DNA of 64,000 nucleotides, taken from positions 70,675-134,674 of the forward strand of contig JBFWUB010000012.1 of the NCBI GenBank assembly GCA_050247515.1. The letters are read 5' to 3'. This document shows positions 7,639 to 16,130 of the stretch, piece after piece. The notes beneath the pieces are model-generated. The model searched no databases. It worked only from the letters and a program-made list of their open reading frames with translations, and was not told the origin of the DNA. Source of the stretch: RAM1 sp050247515 (GTDB taxonomy: Bacteria; Pseudomonadota; Gammaproteobacteria; Burkholderiales; Burkholderiaceae_C). Both the position numbers and the translations under genes were made by a program. Position 1 is the stretch's first letter. Each line of letters begins with the position of its first letter.

Positions 7639-9611
7639 GCGGGCTGGACGCCCTGTGGGAGCCGGTGCGCATCGGCCACGTTCAGGCGCGCAACCGCATT
7701 TACCTGCCGGCGCACCAGCCCTCCTATGACCCGGCCACTTACGGCGCCTACCTGCTGGAGCGCGCGCGCGGCGGCGTCGGCCTGATCGTCACCCACGGCT
7801 TTCATGTGCACGCCACCAGCGCCGCGGCCGGGGTCTCGCCGTGGGAGCCTGCCTGGTCTGATGCGGTGCGCAAGTTCGTCTCGCCCGCCCGTGGCGAAGG
7901 TGTGCCGGTGTTCGTTCAGATCACCCACATGGGCGCCAGCGGCCGCCGCCGCACCGACAGCCTGGACCTGTGGGGCAGCGTGCTGGCACCCTCGGCCATT
8001 CCGTCACCGGTGCACCGCGCCATGCCCAAGCCCATGGAAGAGCAGGACATCCGCGACGTGATCGCAGGCTTTGCCGCCACCGCCGCCAACGTGCAGGCCG
8101 GCGGCGCCGACGGTGTGGAGATCCACGGCTCCCACGGCTACCTGCTGTCCAACTTTCTGTCGCCCTGGTGGAACCGCCGGGACGACGCCTGGGGCGGCGA
8201 CACCGAACGGCGCGCCCGACTGGCGCTGGAGATCGGCCACGCCGTGCGCGCGCGCTGCGGCAAAGACTTTGTGGTGGGCATCAAGCTGAGCCTGGACGAA
8301 TACCTGGGCGAAGCCGGCACCCACCCAGGCGAGACCACGCGCATCGTGCAGGTGCTGGAGCGCGAAATGCTGTTTGACTACGTGTGTCTGTCGCACACCG
8401 ACTACCACTTCAACCACAAGCTGGTGCCGCCCGCCTCCAGTGGCGAGACCGCGCCGCTGGCCGCCAACGCACAGCTGGTGCGCAAAGCGCTGGCCGGTCG
8501 CATTCCGCTGTTGATCCAGGGCTCGGTACGTGAGCTGCACACCGCCGCACAGATCGTGGCGCGCGGCCAGTCGGACATGGTGGGGCTGGTGCGCGCCCAC
8601 ATTGCCGATCCTGAGGTCGTCAAGAAGACACGCGAAGGCCGCAGCGACGAAATCCGCCGCTGCGTGGGCGCCAACCAGGGCTGCTGGCGCCGGCTGGGCC
8701 AGAACATGAGCTGTACCGTGAACCCCGCCACCGGGCGCGAAGCCCGGGTAGGGATTGCGGCGTTGCAGCCAGTGGCCAGCGCACGCAGGGTGCTGGTGAT
8801 AGGCGGCGGGCCGGCCGGCCTGAAGGCGGCCGACACTGCCGCTCTGCGCGGCCATGCCGTCACGCTGTGGGAACGCGGCGCGCGCCTGGGGGGCCAGGTG
8901 CGCCAGGCCGCCCAATTGCCGGACTACAGCTCATGGAATTTCCTGGTGGACGACCTGGAGGCCTCGATCCGCCGCCGCAAGGTAACGGTTGAGCTGAACA
9001 AGCACGCCACGGCCGATGACGTGGCCGCGTTTGCCGCCGACGAAGTGATTGTGGCCACCGGCGCACACTGGCAGACCAGCGGCTTCAGCACCTTCCGCCC
9101 CGACCGTAGCGCCATCCCGCAAGCGCCCGACGCTCAAGTGATCGACCCACTGGCCGCACTGGCGAACCCTGCCGCCTGCGGCGCCAGGGTAGTGATCGTG
9201 GATGACAACGGCGACTACCTGCCGCTGGGCCTGGCACGGCTGCTGGCCGGCACAGGCCGCCAGGTCACTGTGGTGACCTGCGACGCCATGGCCGGGCGCA
9301 AGCTGGAGGCCACGCTGGACTGGCCGTGGATCATGCCGCGGGTGACGGCCGCTGGCGTTGCGCTACGCACGTCCACCTTCGTCGAGCGCATTGATGCGGG
9401 CCAGGTGCAACTGCACAGCGCCGTGGGCGGCGCGCCCGAGGTGATGGCAGCCGACACGGTGATCCTGAGCATGATGCGCCAGAGCGACGACAGCCTGTAC
9501 CACCAGCTCAAGGCCCTTGGCGTGCCGGTGCGCCGCATCGGCGACGCCGTGGCGCCGCGCGAAGTGGACGATGCGGTGCTGGAGGGCTTTCGCGAAGGGC
9601 ACGCCGTTTAG
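7635..9611 (+). CDS. OYE-type flavin/iron-sulfur oxidoreductase (2,4-dienoyl-CoA reductase family)
   Basis: A 658-residue protein with an N-terminal FMN TIM barrel (about 1-350), a cysteine-rich linker near 350-372 (CVGANQGC then SCTVNP) and a C-terminal FAD/NAD Rossmann unit beginning VLVIGGGPAGLKAA near 380. The family includes 2,4-dienoyl-CoA reductase and enone reductases. The second expected [4Fe-4S] cysteine is alanine in CVGANQGC. I chose the ATG at 7635, overlapping the SDR stop (ATGA), over a GTG nine bases earlier. It is the last gene of the operon. Acting on enone or dienone rings together with the KstD-like enzyme is an inference. Confidence 0.87.
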   Translation: MSGLDALWEPVRIGHVQARNRIYLPAHQPSYDPATYGAYLLERARGGVGLIVTHGFHVHATSAAAGVSPWEPAWSDAVRKFVSPARGEGVPVFVQITHMGASGRRRTDSLDLWGSVLAPSAIPSPVHRAMPKPMEEQDIRDVIAGFAATAANVQAGGADGVEIHGSHGYLLSNFLSPWWNRRDDAWGGDTERRARLALEIGHAVRARCGKDFVVGIKLSLDEYLGEAGTHPGETTRIVQVLEREMLFDYVCLSHTDYHFNHKLVPPASSGETAPLAANAQLVRKALAGRIPLLIQGSVRELHTAAQIVARGQSDMVGLVRAHIADPEVVKKTREGRSDEIRRCVGANQGCWRRLGQNMSCTVNPATGREARVGIAALQPVASARRVLVIGGGPAGLKAADTAALRGHAVTLWERGARLGGQVRQAAQLPDYSSWNFLVDDLEASIRRRKVTVELNKHATADDVAAFAADEVIVATGAHWQTSGFSTFRPDRSAIPQAPDAQVIDPLAALANPAACGARVVIVDDNGDYLPLGLARLLAGTGRQVTVVTCDAMAGRKLEATLDWPWIMPRVTAAGVALRTSTFVERIDAGQVQLHSAVGGAPEVMAADTVILSMMRQSDDSLYHQLKALGVPVRRIGDAVAPREVDDAVLEGFREGHAV

Positions 9612-9708
9612 CTTTCCGATACCCTCACTTTTTTCGTTTCGAGGCTTCCGAAGCGAGGCCAGCAGTCCTATGCGGCACCATCGGCGGCAAATCACTACAA
9701 TTTCCCCG

Positions 9709-10479
9709 ATGAAGCCCGCCGACACCCTGCGCCTTGCCCTGAGCGACCGCATCAACGATGCCGAGGTCGGGCCGCAGTATGTGCCGCTGGCACTGCTGGG
9801 GGAGTTTCAACGCGATGTTTCGGAGTTTCTGCGCGGTTCCAGCAAAGAAATTGACCCCGCTGAAGTACCCATTTCCATTGAGCAAGGGTCACTGGTATTC
9901 GTGGCCAACGGCCTGCTGGCCGCCACCAGCCTGTGGGCCGATGTCGCCCAATTGCAGAATCCGTCGGCGCTGGGGCTGATAGACCCCAAGCGCGCCGCTG
10001 TGGTTGAACGCTGGCAAGTGGCTGCGCGAAATCATCCTGAGCGCAGCTACCATTTGGCGGACAAGGGTAAAACTCTCACCGTGCGCGTGGATGCCAGGTC
10101 CGACTTCCGTAACCAGATTGAATCCATCTGGGTCGGCGTAGAAAAATATGTCGAAGGCACGGTGGTGGACTGGGGTGGGGCAAGTAAGGCCAATGTCCAT
10201 GTGCGTATCCGAGACGGCAAGGTCCTGATCATCGCCGCCAGCCAGCAACTGCTGGCTGATGAGGAGCGCAACCGCCTGTATCGCCCGGCGCTGCTACGTG
10301 TGTCCGCAAAGGAAAACCTGAAAACCGGCGAATTGCGCGACCTCAACTTGTTGTCCTTCGAGGCTGACAGGTCGGGTTGGGACGAGGCCGCGTTCAACAA
10401 ACTGGTGCAAAAAGGCACGCAGGCTTGGGGCGATACACCGGATAACTGGCTGGACGATTTGCGGAGCGGCAACGGATGA
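9709..10479 (+). CDS. Protein of unknown function, partner of a PIN-domain gene
   Basis: I do not recognise this 256-residue protein. It is mostly soluble alpha/beta. The N-terminal part (IEQGSLVFVANGLLAA near 62-77) and a central beta-rich part (NVHVRIRDGKVLIIAAS near 163-179) could be two small domains, and no metal or ATP motif is obvious. I chose the ATG at 9709, which follows a TACAAT hexamer by seven bases and gives a protein without the Arg/Cys-rich leader of longer frames. Its stop overlaps the PIN gene start by four bases (ATGA). Lower GC than the flanking operons suggests the pair arrived separately. An antitoxin or RNA-binding role is possible but unproven. Confidence 0.65.
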   Translation: MKPADTLRLALSDRINDAEVGPQYVPLALLGEFQRDVSEFLRGSSKEIDPAEVPISIEQGSLVFVANGLLAATSLWADVAQLQNPSALGLIDPKRAAVVERWQVAARNHPERSYHLADKGKTLTVRVDARSDFRNQIESIWVGVEKYVEGTVVDWGGASKANVHVRIRDGKVLIIAASQQLLADEERNRLYRPALLRVSAKENLKTGELRDLNLLSFEADRSGWDEAAFNKLVQKGTQAWGDTPDNWLDDLRSGNG

Positions 10480-10967
10480 GTACATCGGCGCTGCTGGACA
10501 CCGGTTTTCTGATTTCGTTGGTCAATGCCAAGCGAGCTCATCACGCGGCGGCGCAGCAGTATTACCGCCACATGCTGCAGAACAATATACCAATGTATTT
10601 TTCGGCCATCGTCGCTGCAGAATTCGGCATCAAACAGCCCATTACGGACTTGCCGCTCAACAACTTTCGCATACTCAACTTCAATGTGCCCCACGGCCAG
10701 AAAGCCGCAGATCTGTGGAATGCTCTTGGTCAACGCGATGAGGGCGACGCACGTCACGTGGTGCGTGACGATGTGAAAATCATCGCGCAGGCCAGTCACG
10801 AAGGCATCAGCTTCATCCTGACTGAAGATTTCAGTACGCTTTACAAGTATTGCGAACGGCTGCGAAACAACGATCCAAGCCAGGCCCGCGCCATCAAGTT
10901 GGTGGATGGTTTCGATGCAAACGCTCTTCGTGAGGATGGTCAGCAGGATTTAAACCTCGCTCAGTGA
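10476..10967 (+). CDS. PIN-domain protein (VapC-like putative ribonuclease)
   Basis: A 163-residue protein with the acidic residues of a PIN nuclease: D8 in LLDTGF, E49 in AAEFG, D98/D99 in RDDVKIIAQA and E117/D118 in ILTEDF. PIN proteins are Mg2+-dependent RNases and the toxic partner in VapBC pairs. Here the upstream gene encodes 256 residues, far larger than a usual VapB antitoxin of 70-90, so a classical VapBC module is not certain. It is translationally coupled to that gene. Stretches of the gene near 10560-10620 are below 50 percent GC while the neighbouring operons are mostly 65-70 percent. Confidence 0.75.
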   Translation: MSTSALLDTGFLISLVNAKRAHHAAAQQYYRHMLQNNIPMYFSAIVAAEFGIKQPITDLPLNNFRILNFNVPHGQKAADLWNALGQRDEGDARHVVRDDVKIIAQASHEGISFILTEDFSTLYKYCERLRNNDPSQARAIKLVDGFDANALREDGQQDLNLAQ

Positions 10968-11012
10968 CACGCGTTGTTTGCGAGTCGAGCCCACGCGTCC
11001 CCCTATTTCACA

Positions 11013-12323
11013 TCACACAGGCAGTACCCGCGCCGTCGCTTCGCCCAGGCTGATGCGCGCGCGCCCCGGTGTCTCGCACCAGCCCGCCAGGGTGATCTCA
11101 TCGCCGTCTTCCACGAAGGTGCGGGTCTCGCCACCGGGCAGCGCAAAGGCCCGCTTGCCGCCCTCGGTCACTTCCATCAGGCAGGCCCGCGACTCGTCCG
11201 TGGGGCCGGACAGCGTGCCCGAGCCGATCAGGTCGCCAGCGTCGATGCTGGCGCCGTTGGACGTCTGGTGCGCGATCAACTGGCCGACGGTCCAGAACGA
11301 GGTCGCGCAGTTGCTCACCGATATGCGGTGGCGCGCAATACCCTGCCGGCTCATGGCCTCGCTACGGATGTAAACCTCCACCGTGACGTTCAGAGCACCG
11401 CGCTCACGCTCGGCCGGGCCATCCAGGTGCGCCAGCAGCGTGTGTTGCGCGTCGCTACCCCAGGGCGGCGCCGTCCAGAACGGCTCCAGCGCTTCACGCG
11501 TCACCACCCAGACGCCCAGGGTGGTGGCAAAGCTCTTGCCCAGGAACGGCCCCAGCGGCGCGTATTCCCAGAACTGGATGTCGCGCGCGGACCAGTCATT
11601 GAGCAGGGCCACGCCAAACAGGTGTTCGCGTGCCCGCGCCAGTGGCACGGTGCTACCGGCGGCGCTGGGTGCACCCACCAGAAACCCCAGTTCGGCCTCA
11701 TAGTCCAGCTTCGCGCAGGGCGCGTACACCACCTGTCGGTCAGCGCCCTGCACGATCTGTCCGCGCGGACGGCGGAAGTCCTGGCCGCCTGGGAACACAG
11801 AGGTCGCACGGCCGTGGTAGCCCACCGGCAGGTACTTGTAGTTGGGCAGCAGCGGTGCATCCGGGCGCACCAGAGCGCCGATGCGCTTCGCGTGGTGGAT
11901 GGACGAATAAAAATCAGTGAAGGTCGGCGGCCGGCACGGCAGCAGCAGCGGCAGGCCCGCACGCGGCAGCAGGTAGGCCGCCGCGGTCTCGCGCAGGCCG
12001 GCGTCCACACCGGTGCGCAGCAGCGCGAACACGGCGCGGCGCAAGGCGCGGCTGGCCTGTGGCCCGGCGGCCATCAAGGCCTGCAGCGATCCGCCCGCCA
12101 CCGGTTGCAGCGCACGTGCTAGGTCGGCGTCCAGGCCGGGGGCTTGGGCCAGCGCGGTCAGGTCCAGCGCATGCTCGCCAATGGCAGTCACCACACTTTC
12201 GCGTTCACCGCGTGCCATGCGTGCCAGCGGCAGGTTCTGGATCGAAAAGCCGGAATGGCCGTTGGCGTCAGCCACCCAGCTGGTGACGCCGGGCTCGTGG
12301 GTTTCGTCAAGCAGCGTATGCAT
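11013..12323 (-). CDS. fahA: Fumarylacetoacetase
   Basis: A 436-residue protein of full two-domain FAH length. The N-terminal domain has SWVADANGHSGFSIQNLP near 15-32, and the catalytic barrel has DFYSSIHHA, GYHGRA and LDYEAELGFLVG (near 150-225) with the acidic metal ligands. The enzyme hydrolyses fumarylacetoacetate to fumarate and acetoacetate, or related diketo acids from gentisate- and homogentisate-type ring cleavage. It starts two bases after the monooxygenase stop. No ring-cleaving homogentisate or gentisate dioxygenase is visible here, so the true substrate may be a related acylpyruvate. Confidence 0.9.
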   Translation of the reverse strand: MHTLLDETHEPGVTSWVADANGHSGFSIQNLPLARMARGERESVVTAIGEHALDLTALAQAPGLDADLARALQPVAGGSLQALMAAGPQASRALRRAVFALLRTGVDAGLRETAAAYLLPRAGLPLLLPCRPPTFTDFYSSIHHAKRIGALVRPDAPLLPNYKYLPVGYHGRATSVFPGGQDFRRPRGQIVQGADRQVVYAPCAKLDYEAELGFLVGAPSAAGSTVPLARAREHLFGVALLNDWSARDIQFWEYAPLGPFLGKSFATTLGVWVVTREALEPFWTAPPWGSDAQHTLLAHLDGPAERERGALNVTVEVYIRSEAMSRQGIARHRISVSNCATSFWTVGQLIAHQTSNGASIDAGDLIGSGTLSGPTDESRACLMEVTEGGKRAFALPGGETRTFVEDGDEITLAGWCETPGRARISLGEATARVLPV

Positions 12324-12324
12324 C

Positions 12325-14106
12325 TCAGGCCACGGCGTGCGATTTACGCAGCACCACCTGCATCACGGCCTGCAGTTGCGCCGCGGGATCGGCCAGGCCC
12401 TCCAGGCAGCGCCACGCAATGATTTGATCGGGGCGCACCAGCAAAGCGCCATCGTCTCCCACCTCTCGGATGCGACGCCAGTCGTGCCGGGGGTCCTGCA
12501 CGTCGCCTGCGGCGGTGATGGGCACCACGTCAATGCGCACACCGAAGCATGCGGCGGCGTGGGCAGCAGCCTCGTTCCAGGCGGGGCTGGCACGGCCGGT
12601 CAGCAGCACAAAGCCGTCGCGCGGCACCAGGTCGTGGGTGGAGATGTTTTGCCCGCCGCGCTGCAACCAGGCATGCGGCAGCCGCGCGCCGGGGCGGGTG
12701 CTGGGCACGTAGTGGCGCCCGGTGGGGTCGCGCCGCGCAAGCGGCGTGCCGTCGGGCACCAGCGCACCGTGCTCGTACTGCACGCCGATTTCCAGGTCGT
12801 TGGCCTGGTACTCGGTGTTGTGCAGCTTCATTACCTCCCGGAACCGGTGGCGGCGCGCCTGCCCGTCCTCACTGTCGGCCAGCAGCGCTTCGAAGTTGGT
12901 TTTGCTGCGCTGCACGTCGCCCGGCACCAGGCCGATGGCCGCGCCGGTGAGCTGGTGGTTCGAGAAGGTGAACAGCGCCCAGTTGACATTGCGCTCGGCC
13001 GCTGGGCGGCGCTCGCTTTCATAGGTGTCCAGCAAAGCATCGCTGGCCTGGCCATGGACCACCAGCGCCAGCTTCCAGGCCAGGTTGTGCGCGTCCTGGA
13101 TGGCCGAGTTTAGGCCCAGGCCGGTGGTGGGGGTATGGCGGTGCGCGGCGTCGCCACCCAGAAAGACATTGCCAAAACGGTATTTGTCCGCCAGCACGCC
13201 CTGCACGATCCAGTGGCCCACGCCCAGCACCTGCGGCTGCAGGTCGGGGATCTTCATGAGCGCGCGCATGCGCGGGATCAGCTTTTCCTCGTTGAAGCGC
13301 TCCGGGTCGTCGGACTTGAAGCTGAAGTGGAACATCCATTCCTCGGAATGCCGGTCACCGGTGGGCCCCAGCTTGCCCAGCACCCCCGTGCCCCAGGAGC
13401 CGGTGTCGCCACCAGGCGCGGCCATCCAGTAGGCAAACGAATCGTCGTTGTCCAGGTACTGGGACAGATCTGCGCGGAAGTACATCGTCACCATGTCGAT
13501 GAGCTCGGGCGTTCCCTCCAGCTTGACGCCCACCATGGGCCCCACCGTCTTGCCGCCGTCGGCGGCCACCAGGTAGCGCGCGCGCACGGTGTGGGTTTCG
13601 CCGGTGCCGCGGTCTTCCACCTGCGCGGTCACGCCCTGGTCGTCCTGCTCGAACGAGACCAGCCCGCAGTTGAACATCAGCTCGCCGTGGCCCAGGGTTT
13701 CGGCGTGGTCGCGCATCAGCGGCTCCAGCCGCACCTGGGGGTAGATCGTGCTTTCGCACGGGCTGTTGGCCTTGTAGTGCGCGCTTAACGAGCCACCGCC
13801 AAAGGTCTCCATTTCATAAAGCACCTTGCGGTCGTGCGGACCATCGCCACCCAGGCTGGTGACCCAGCGTGTGGTGGACACATGCCGGATGGGCAGCGCC
13901 CTGGCATAAATGGTGTCGGCCAGGCCCTGCTGGCGAAAGATCTCCATGGTGCGCTGGTTCAGGTAGCGCGCCTTGGGCATGGGCGACGGGGTGGCGTGCC
14001 GCTCGATCAGCAACGACGCCACGCCCAGATTGGACAGGAACATCGAGGTGGCCAGCCCGAAGCCGCCACCGCCCACGATGAGGACTGGTGTCTCAAAGGT
14101 AGCCAT
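12325..14106 (-). CDS. FAD-dependent aromatic monooxygenase (PheA/TfdB/MhpA-like)
   Basis: A 593-residue group A flavin hydroxylase. It has the FAD motif VLIVGGGGFGLA near 8-19, the DG motif YLVAADGGKTVG near 178-190, the second FAD motif VFLGGDAAHRHTPTTGLG near 310-327, and a thioredoxin-like C-terminal extension typical of the phenol hydroxylase/TfdB group. Such enzymes hydroxylate phenols using NAD(P)H and O2. A Ser/Arg-rich interior and Asp-rich hinge are normal. ATG at 14106 with AGGGA upstream was chosen over a TTG six bases earlier. It lies between the Bug protein and fumarylacetoacetase genes, which suggests uptake, hydroxylation and hydrolysis in one aromatic route. Confidence 0.88.
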   Translation of the reverse strand: MATFETPVLIVGGGGFGLATSMFLSNLGVASLLIERHATPSPMPKARYLNQRTMEIFRQQGLADTIYARALPIRHVSTTRWVTSLGGDGPHDRKVLYEMETFGGGSLSAHYKANSPCESTIYPQVRLEPLMRDHAETLGHGELMFNCGLVSFEQDDQGVTAQVEDRGTGETHTVRARYLVAADGGKTVGPMVGVKLEGTPELIDMVTMYFRADLSQYLDNDDSFAYWMAAPGGDTGSWGTGVLGKLGPTGDRHSEEWMFHFSFKSDDPERFNEEKLIPRMRALMKIPDLQPQVLGVGHWIVQGVLADKYRFGNVFLGGDAAHRHTPTTGLGLNSAIQDAHNLAWKLALVVHGQASDALLDTYESERRPAAERNVNWALFTFSNHQLTGAAIGLVPGDVQRSKTNFEALLADSEDGQARRHRFREVMKLHNTEYQANDLEIGVQYEHGALVPDGTPLARRDPTGRHYVPSTRPGARLPHAWLQRGGQNISTHDLVPRDGFVLLTGRASPAWNEAAAHAAACFGVRIDVVPITAAGDVQDPRHDWRRIREVGDDGALLVRPDQIIAWRCLEGLADPAAQLQAVMQVVLRKSHAVA

Positions 14107-14115
14107 GAACAATCC

Positions 14116-15102
14116 CTATTCGGCCTTGATGCCGCGGTCGCGGATCACGTTGCGCCAGCGCACGGTTTCGGCCTGGATGTGGGCGGCAAACTGCTCGGGC
14201 GTGGAGGTGGTGGTGTCAATGCCGGCGTCAGACAGCTTTTTTTTCAGTTCTGGCGCAGCCACCGCCTTGGCATAGGCCGCGGCGATGGCCTTGATCACCG
14301 GCTCTGGCGTACCGGCACGCACGGTCAGGCCCTGCCAGCCTTCGACGTTGAAGCCCTTGATGCCCGATTCAGCCACGGTGGGCACGTTGGGGTACAGCGC
14401 AATGCGTGTGGCACCAGCCGCCGCGATGGGCTTGAGCTTGCCGCTTTCCAGGTGCGGTTTGGCGGTGGCACGGTCCAGGAACATCAGGCCCACCTGCCCG
14501 CCCAGCAGGTCCTGCACCGCCGGGCCACCGCCCTTGTAGGTGATGGCCACCAGTCGTGCATTGGCTTCTCGGGCAAACATCTCCATGGCCAGGTGGTGGG
14601 TGGTGCCGATGCTGGGTGACGCATAGCTCAGCCCGTTGGGCGCTTTGGCGGCGGCCGCCACCACATCGGCCACGCTGGTGCCGGGCACCACATTCGGGTT
14701 GGTGACCAGCAGGAAGTCAAACTTGGCCGCCATCGTTACGGGAGCGAGGTCTTTCTGGATGTCGTATTGCTGCTGTTTTTCAAACATCGTGGCGTTGACC
14801 GCATAGGTGGTCATGTCGCCCAGAAGGATGGTGTGGCCGTCAGCTGGCGCCTGTCTGGCCACAAACTGGCCACCGATCATGCCGCTGGCGCCGGGGCGGT
14901 TTTCCACGATCACCTGCTGGCCCAGAGCCTCGCCCATGCCGGGGGCAATGGAGCGGGCAAAAAAATCGGTACCCCCGCCGGCCGGGTACGGCACGATCAG
15001 CCTGAGCGGCTGACTCGGGAACCGGGCCTGCGCCAGCGCCGCCGGGGCCAGCGTGGTGGTGAGCACGGCCAGGGCCGCGGCAAGAAAATGGCGCTTGTGC
15101 AT
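14116..15102 (-). CDS. Bug-family periplasmic solute-binding protein (tripartite tricarboxylate transporter type)
   Basis: A 328-residue protein with a clear signal peptide (residues 1-24, ending ALAQ-A), then the Bug-family start LRLIVPYPAGGGTDFFAR and the ligand loops GASGMIGGQFVARQAPADGHT and SIGTTHHLAMEMF. These proteins bind carboxylates, including aromatic acids, in the periplasm, and are very numerous in Burkholderiales, where most lack an adjacent TctAB permease, as here. GGAGA precedes the ATG. The operon is divergent from the LuxR-type regulator, with a TTCCCC inverted repeat between them. Confidence 0.9.
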   Translation of the reverse strand: MHKRHFLAAALAVLTTTLAPAALAQARFPSQPLRLIVPYPAGGGTDFFARSIAPGMGEALGQQVIVENRPGASGMIGGQFVARQAPADGHTILLGDMTTYAVNATMFEKQQQYDIQKDLAPVTMAAKFDFLLVTNPNVVPGTSVADVVAAAAKAPNGLSYASPSIGTTHHLAMEMFAREANARLVAITYKGGGPAVQDLLGGQVGLMFLDRATAKPHLESGKLKPIAAAGATRIALYPNVPTVAESGIKGFNVEGWQGLTVRAGTPEPVIKAIAAAYAKAVAAPELKKKLSDAGIDTTTSTPEQFAAHIQAETVRWRNVIRDRGIKAE

Positions 15103-15164
15103 GATGTGTCTCCAGCAAAATGGTTGTCGTGAAGCCACTTTAGTACCCCCTGGCTGACATTACA

Positions 15165-15182
15165 TTCCCCCTGTAGGGGGAA
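15165..15182. promoter_or_regulatory. Palindrome TTCCCCC-TGTA-GGGGGAA, putative LuxR-regulator box
   Basis: A perfect seven-base inverted repeat with a 4-base spacer lies in the 113-base region between the divergent Bug and LuxR-type genes, 34 bases before the regulator's ATG. It has the same CCCCCTG core as the boxes at 4183 and 4226. A CCCCCTGG half-site also lies at 15145-15152. Position suggests autoregulation and control of the Bug/monooxygenase/fumarylacetoacetase operon. Confidence 0.55.
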
Positions 15183-15215
15183 GCGCCGGATTGCGGCGCA
15201 CCCTGAGGAGACCCC

Positions 15216-16049
15216 ATGCGCCAAGCCCGTCCGTCGCACACGCTCCCGCCAGGCCCGGCCTCGGCGCGCACGTTGGCGGCCGTGCTGGAAGCCACCGGCA
15301 CCGAGCGCTTTGGCGCCGTGCTGCTGAACCACCTTCAAGAAGCCTTTGGCGCCGACTACTGCGCCGTGTTTCGCCTGGGACCCCATGCGCCCAGTGAGCT
15401 GGTGACCGGCAGCCACGACGGATCCGCCACCGCCCACACCCGCGTTTCAGCCTACCTGCAGCGCCAGACCTGGGCCAAAGACCCCGCCATGGTGCACGCC
15501 CAGACCCGGCTGGCGGCCGGCCAGACGCTGCTGATGCGCATGGACCTGAGCGACATCCAGGACCAAGACCTGCGCGAGACCATCTGGCCACGCATCCGCG
15601 ATCGCGTGGTGATCGCCGGGCACAGCGGCAATGCCGCCTACAGTGTGAGCATCCTGCGTGAAGGCCGCGGCGGCTTCACCGCCGGCGGGCTGGAGCGCAT
15701 GGCCGAGTCGGCCCAGATGCTGATCTCGGTGCTGGCCAAGCATGCGGACCTGGCCGGTGGCGCCAGGCTGCACGCCAGCCTGTCAGGCGTGATCAGTTCG
15801 GTGGCGGACATGCAGGCATGCCTGGCGGCCCTGTCGCCGCTGACCCCACGCGAGGCAGACGTGTGCGCGCGCATCCTCTACGGCATGACCACCACCGGCA
15901 TCGCGCTGGACCTGGGCGTCGGCACGGAGACCGTCAAGACCTTTCGCAAGCTCGCCTACCGCCGCCTGGGGATCGGCAGCGAACGCGAGTTGCTGGGCTG
16001 GTACCTGGGCCTGCAGGCGCGCTGGCATACGGGCGGCCCGCAGGCCTGA
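15216..16049 (+). CDS. LuxR-family transcriptional regulator
   Basis: A 277-residue regulator with a C-terminal LuxR/FixJ helix-turn-helix (LSPLTPREADVCARI near 205-220, then DLGVGTETVKTFRKLAYRRLG near 232-252). The N-terminal 190 residues are a probable sensory domain that I cannot assign to a known ligand class. A strong GAGGAG site precedes the ATG. It divides the block: the Bug operon runs away from it and the P450 operon follows it. The repeated GTCCCC/GGGGAC boxes in its own promoter and three others make it the likely local regulator; that link is inference. Confidence 0.88.
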   Translation: MRQARPSHTLPPGPASARTLAAVLEATGTERFGAVLLNHLQEAFGADYCAVFRLGPHAPSELVTGSHDGSATAHTRVSAYLQRQTWAKDPAMVHAQTRLAAGQTLLMRMDLSDIQDQDLRETIWPRIRDRVVIAGHSGNAAYSVSILREGRGGFTAGGLERMAESAQMLISVLAKHADLAGGARLHASLSGVISSVADMQACLAALSPLTPREADVCARILYGMTTTGIALDLGVGTETVKTFRKLAYRRLGIGSERELLGWYLGLQARWHTGGPQA

Positions 16050-16058
16050 GACCGCAGC

Positions 16059-16075
16059 GTCCCCGTCGAGGGGAC
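16059..16075. promoter_or_regulatory. Inverted repeat GTCCCC-N5-GGGGAC before the P450 operon
   Basis: A perfect six-base inverted repeat with spacer GTCGA starts nine bases after the luxR stop and lies 56 bases before the P450 start codon. It is followed by AGACG, as after the 4226 copy (AGACA). It implies that the P450 operon has its own promoter instead of relying on read-through from luxR. Confidence 0.55.
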
Positions 16076-16130
16076 AGACGCGGGCCAGCGCGCGCTTCAA
16101 GATGGCGCCTGCGCATTCCAAGGAACCCGC

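Noticed and set aside
10476..10967. Straightforward VapBC toxin-antitoxin module
   Set aside because: The upstream partner is 256 residues and shows no AbrB, RHH or Phd-type DNA-binding domain, so the label would be misleading.
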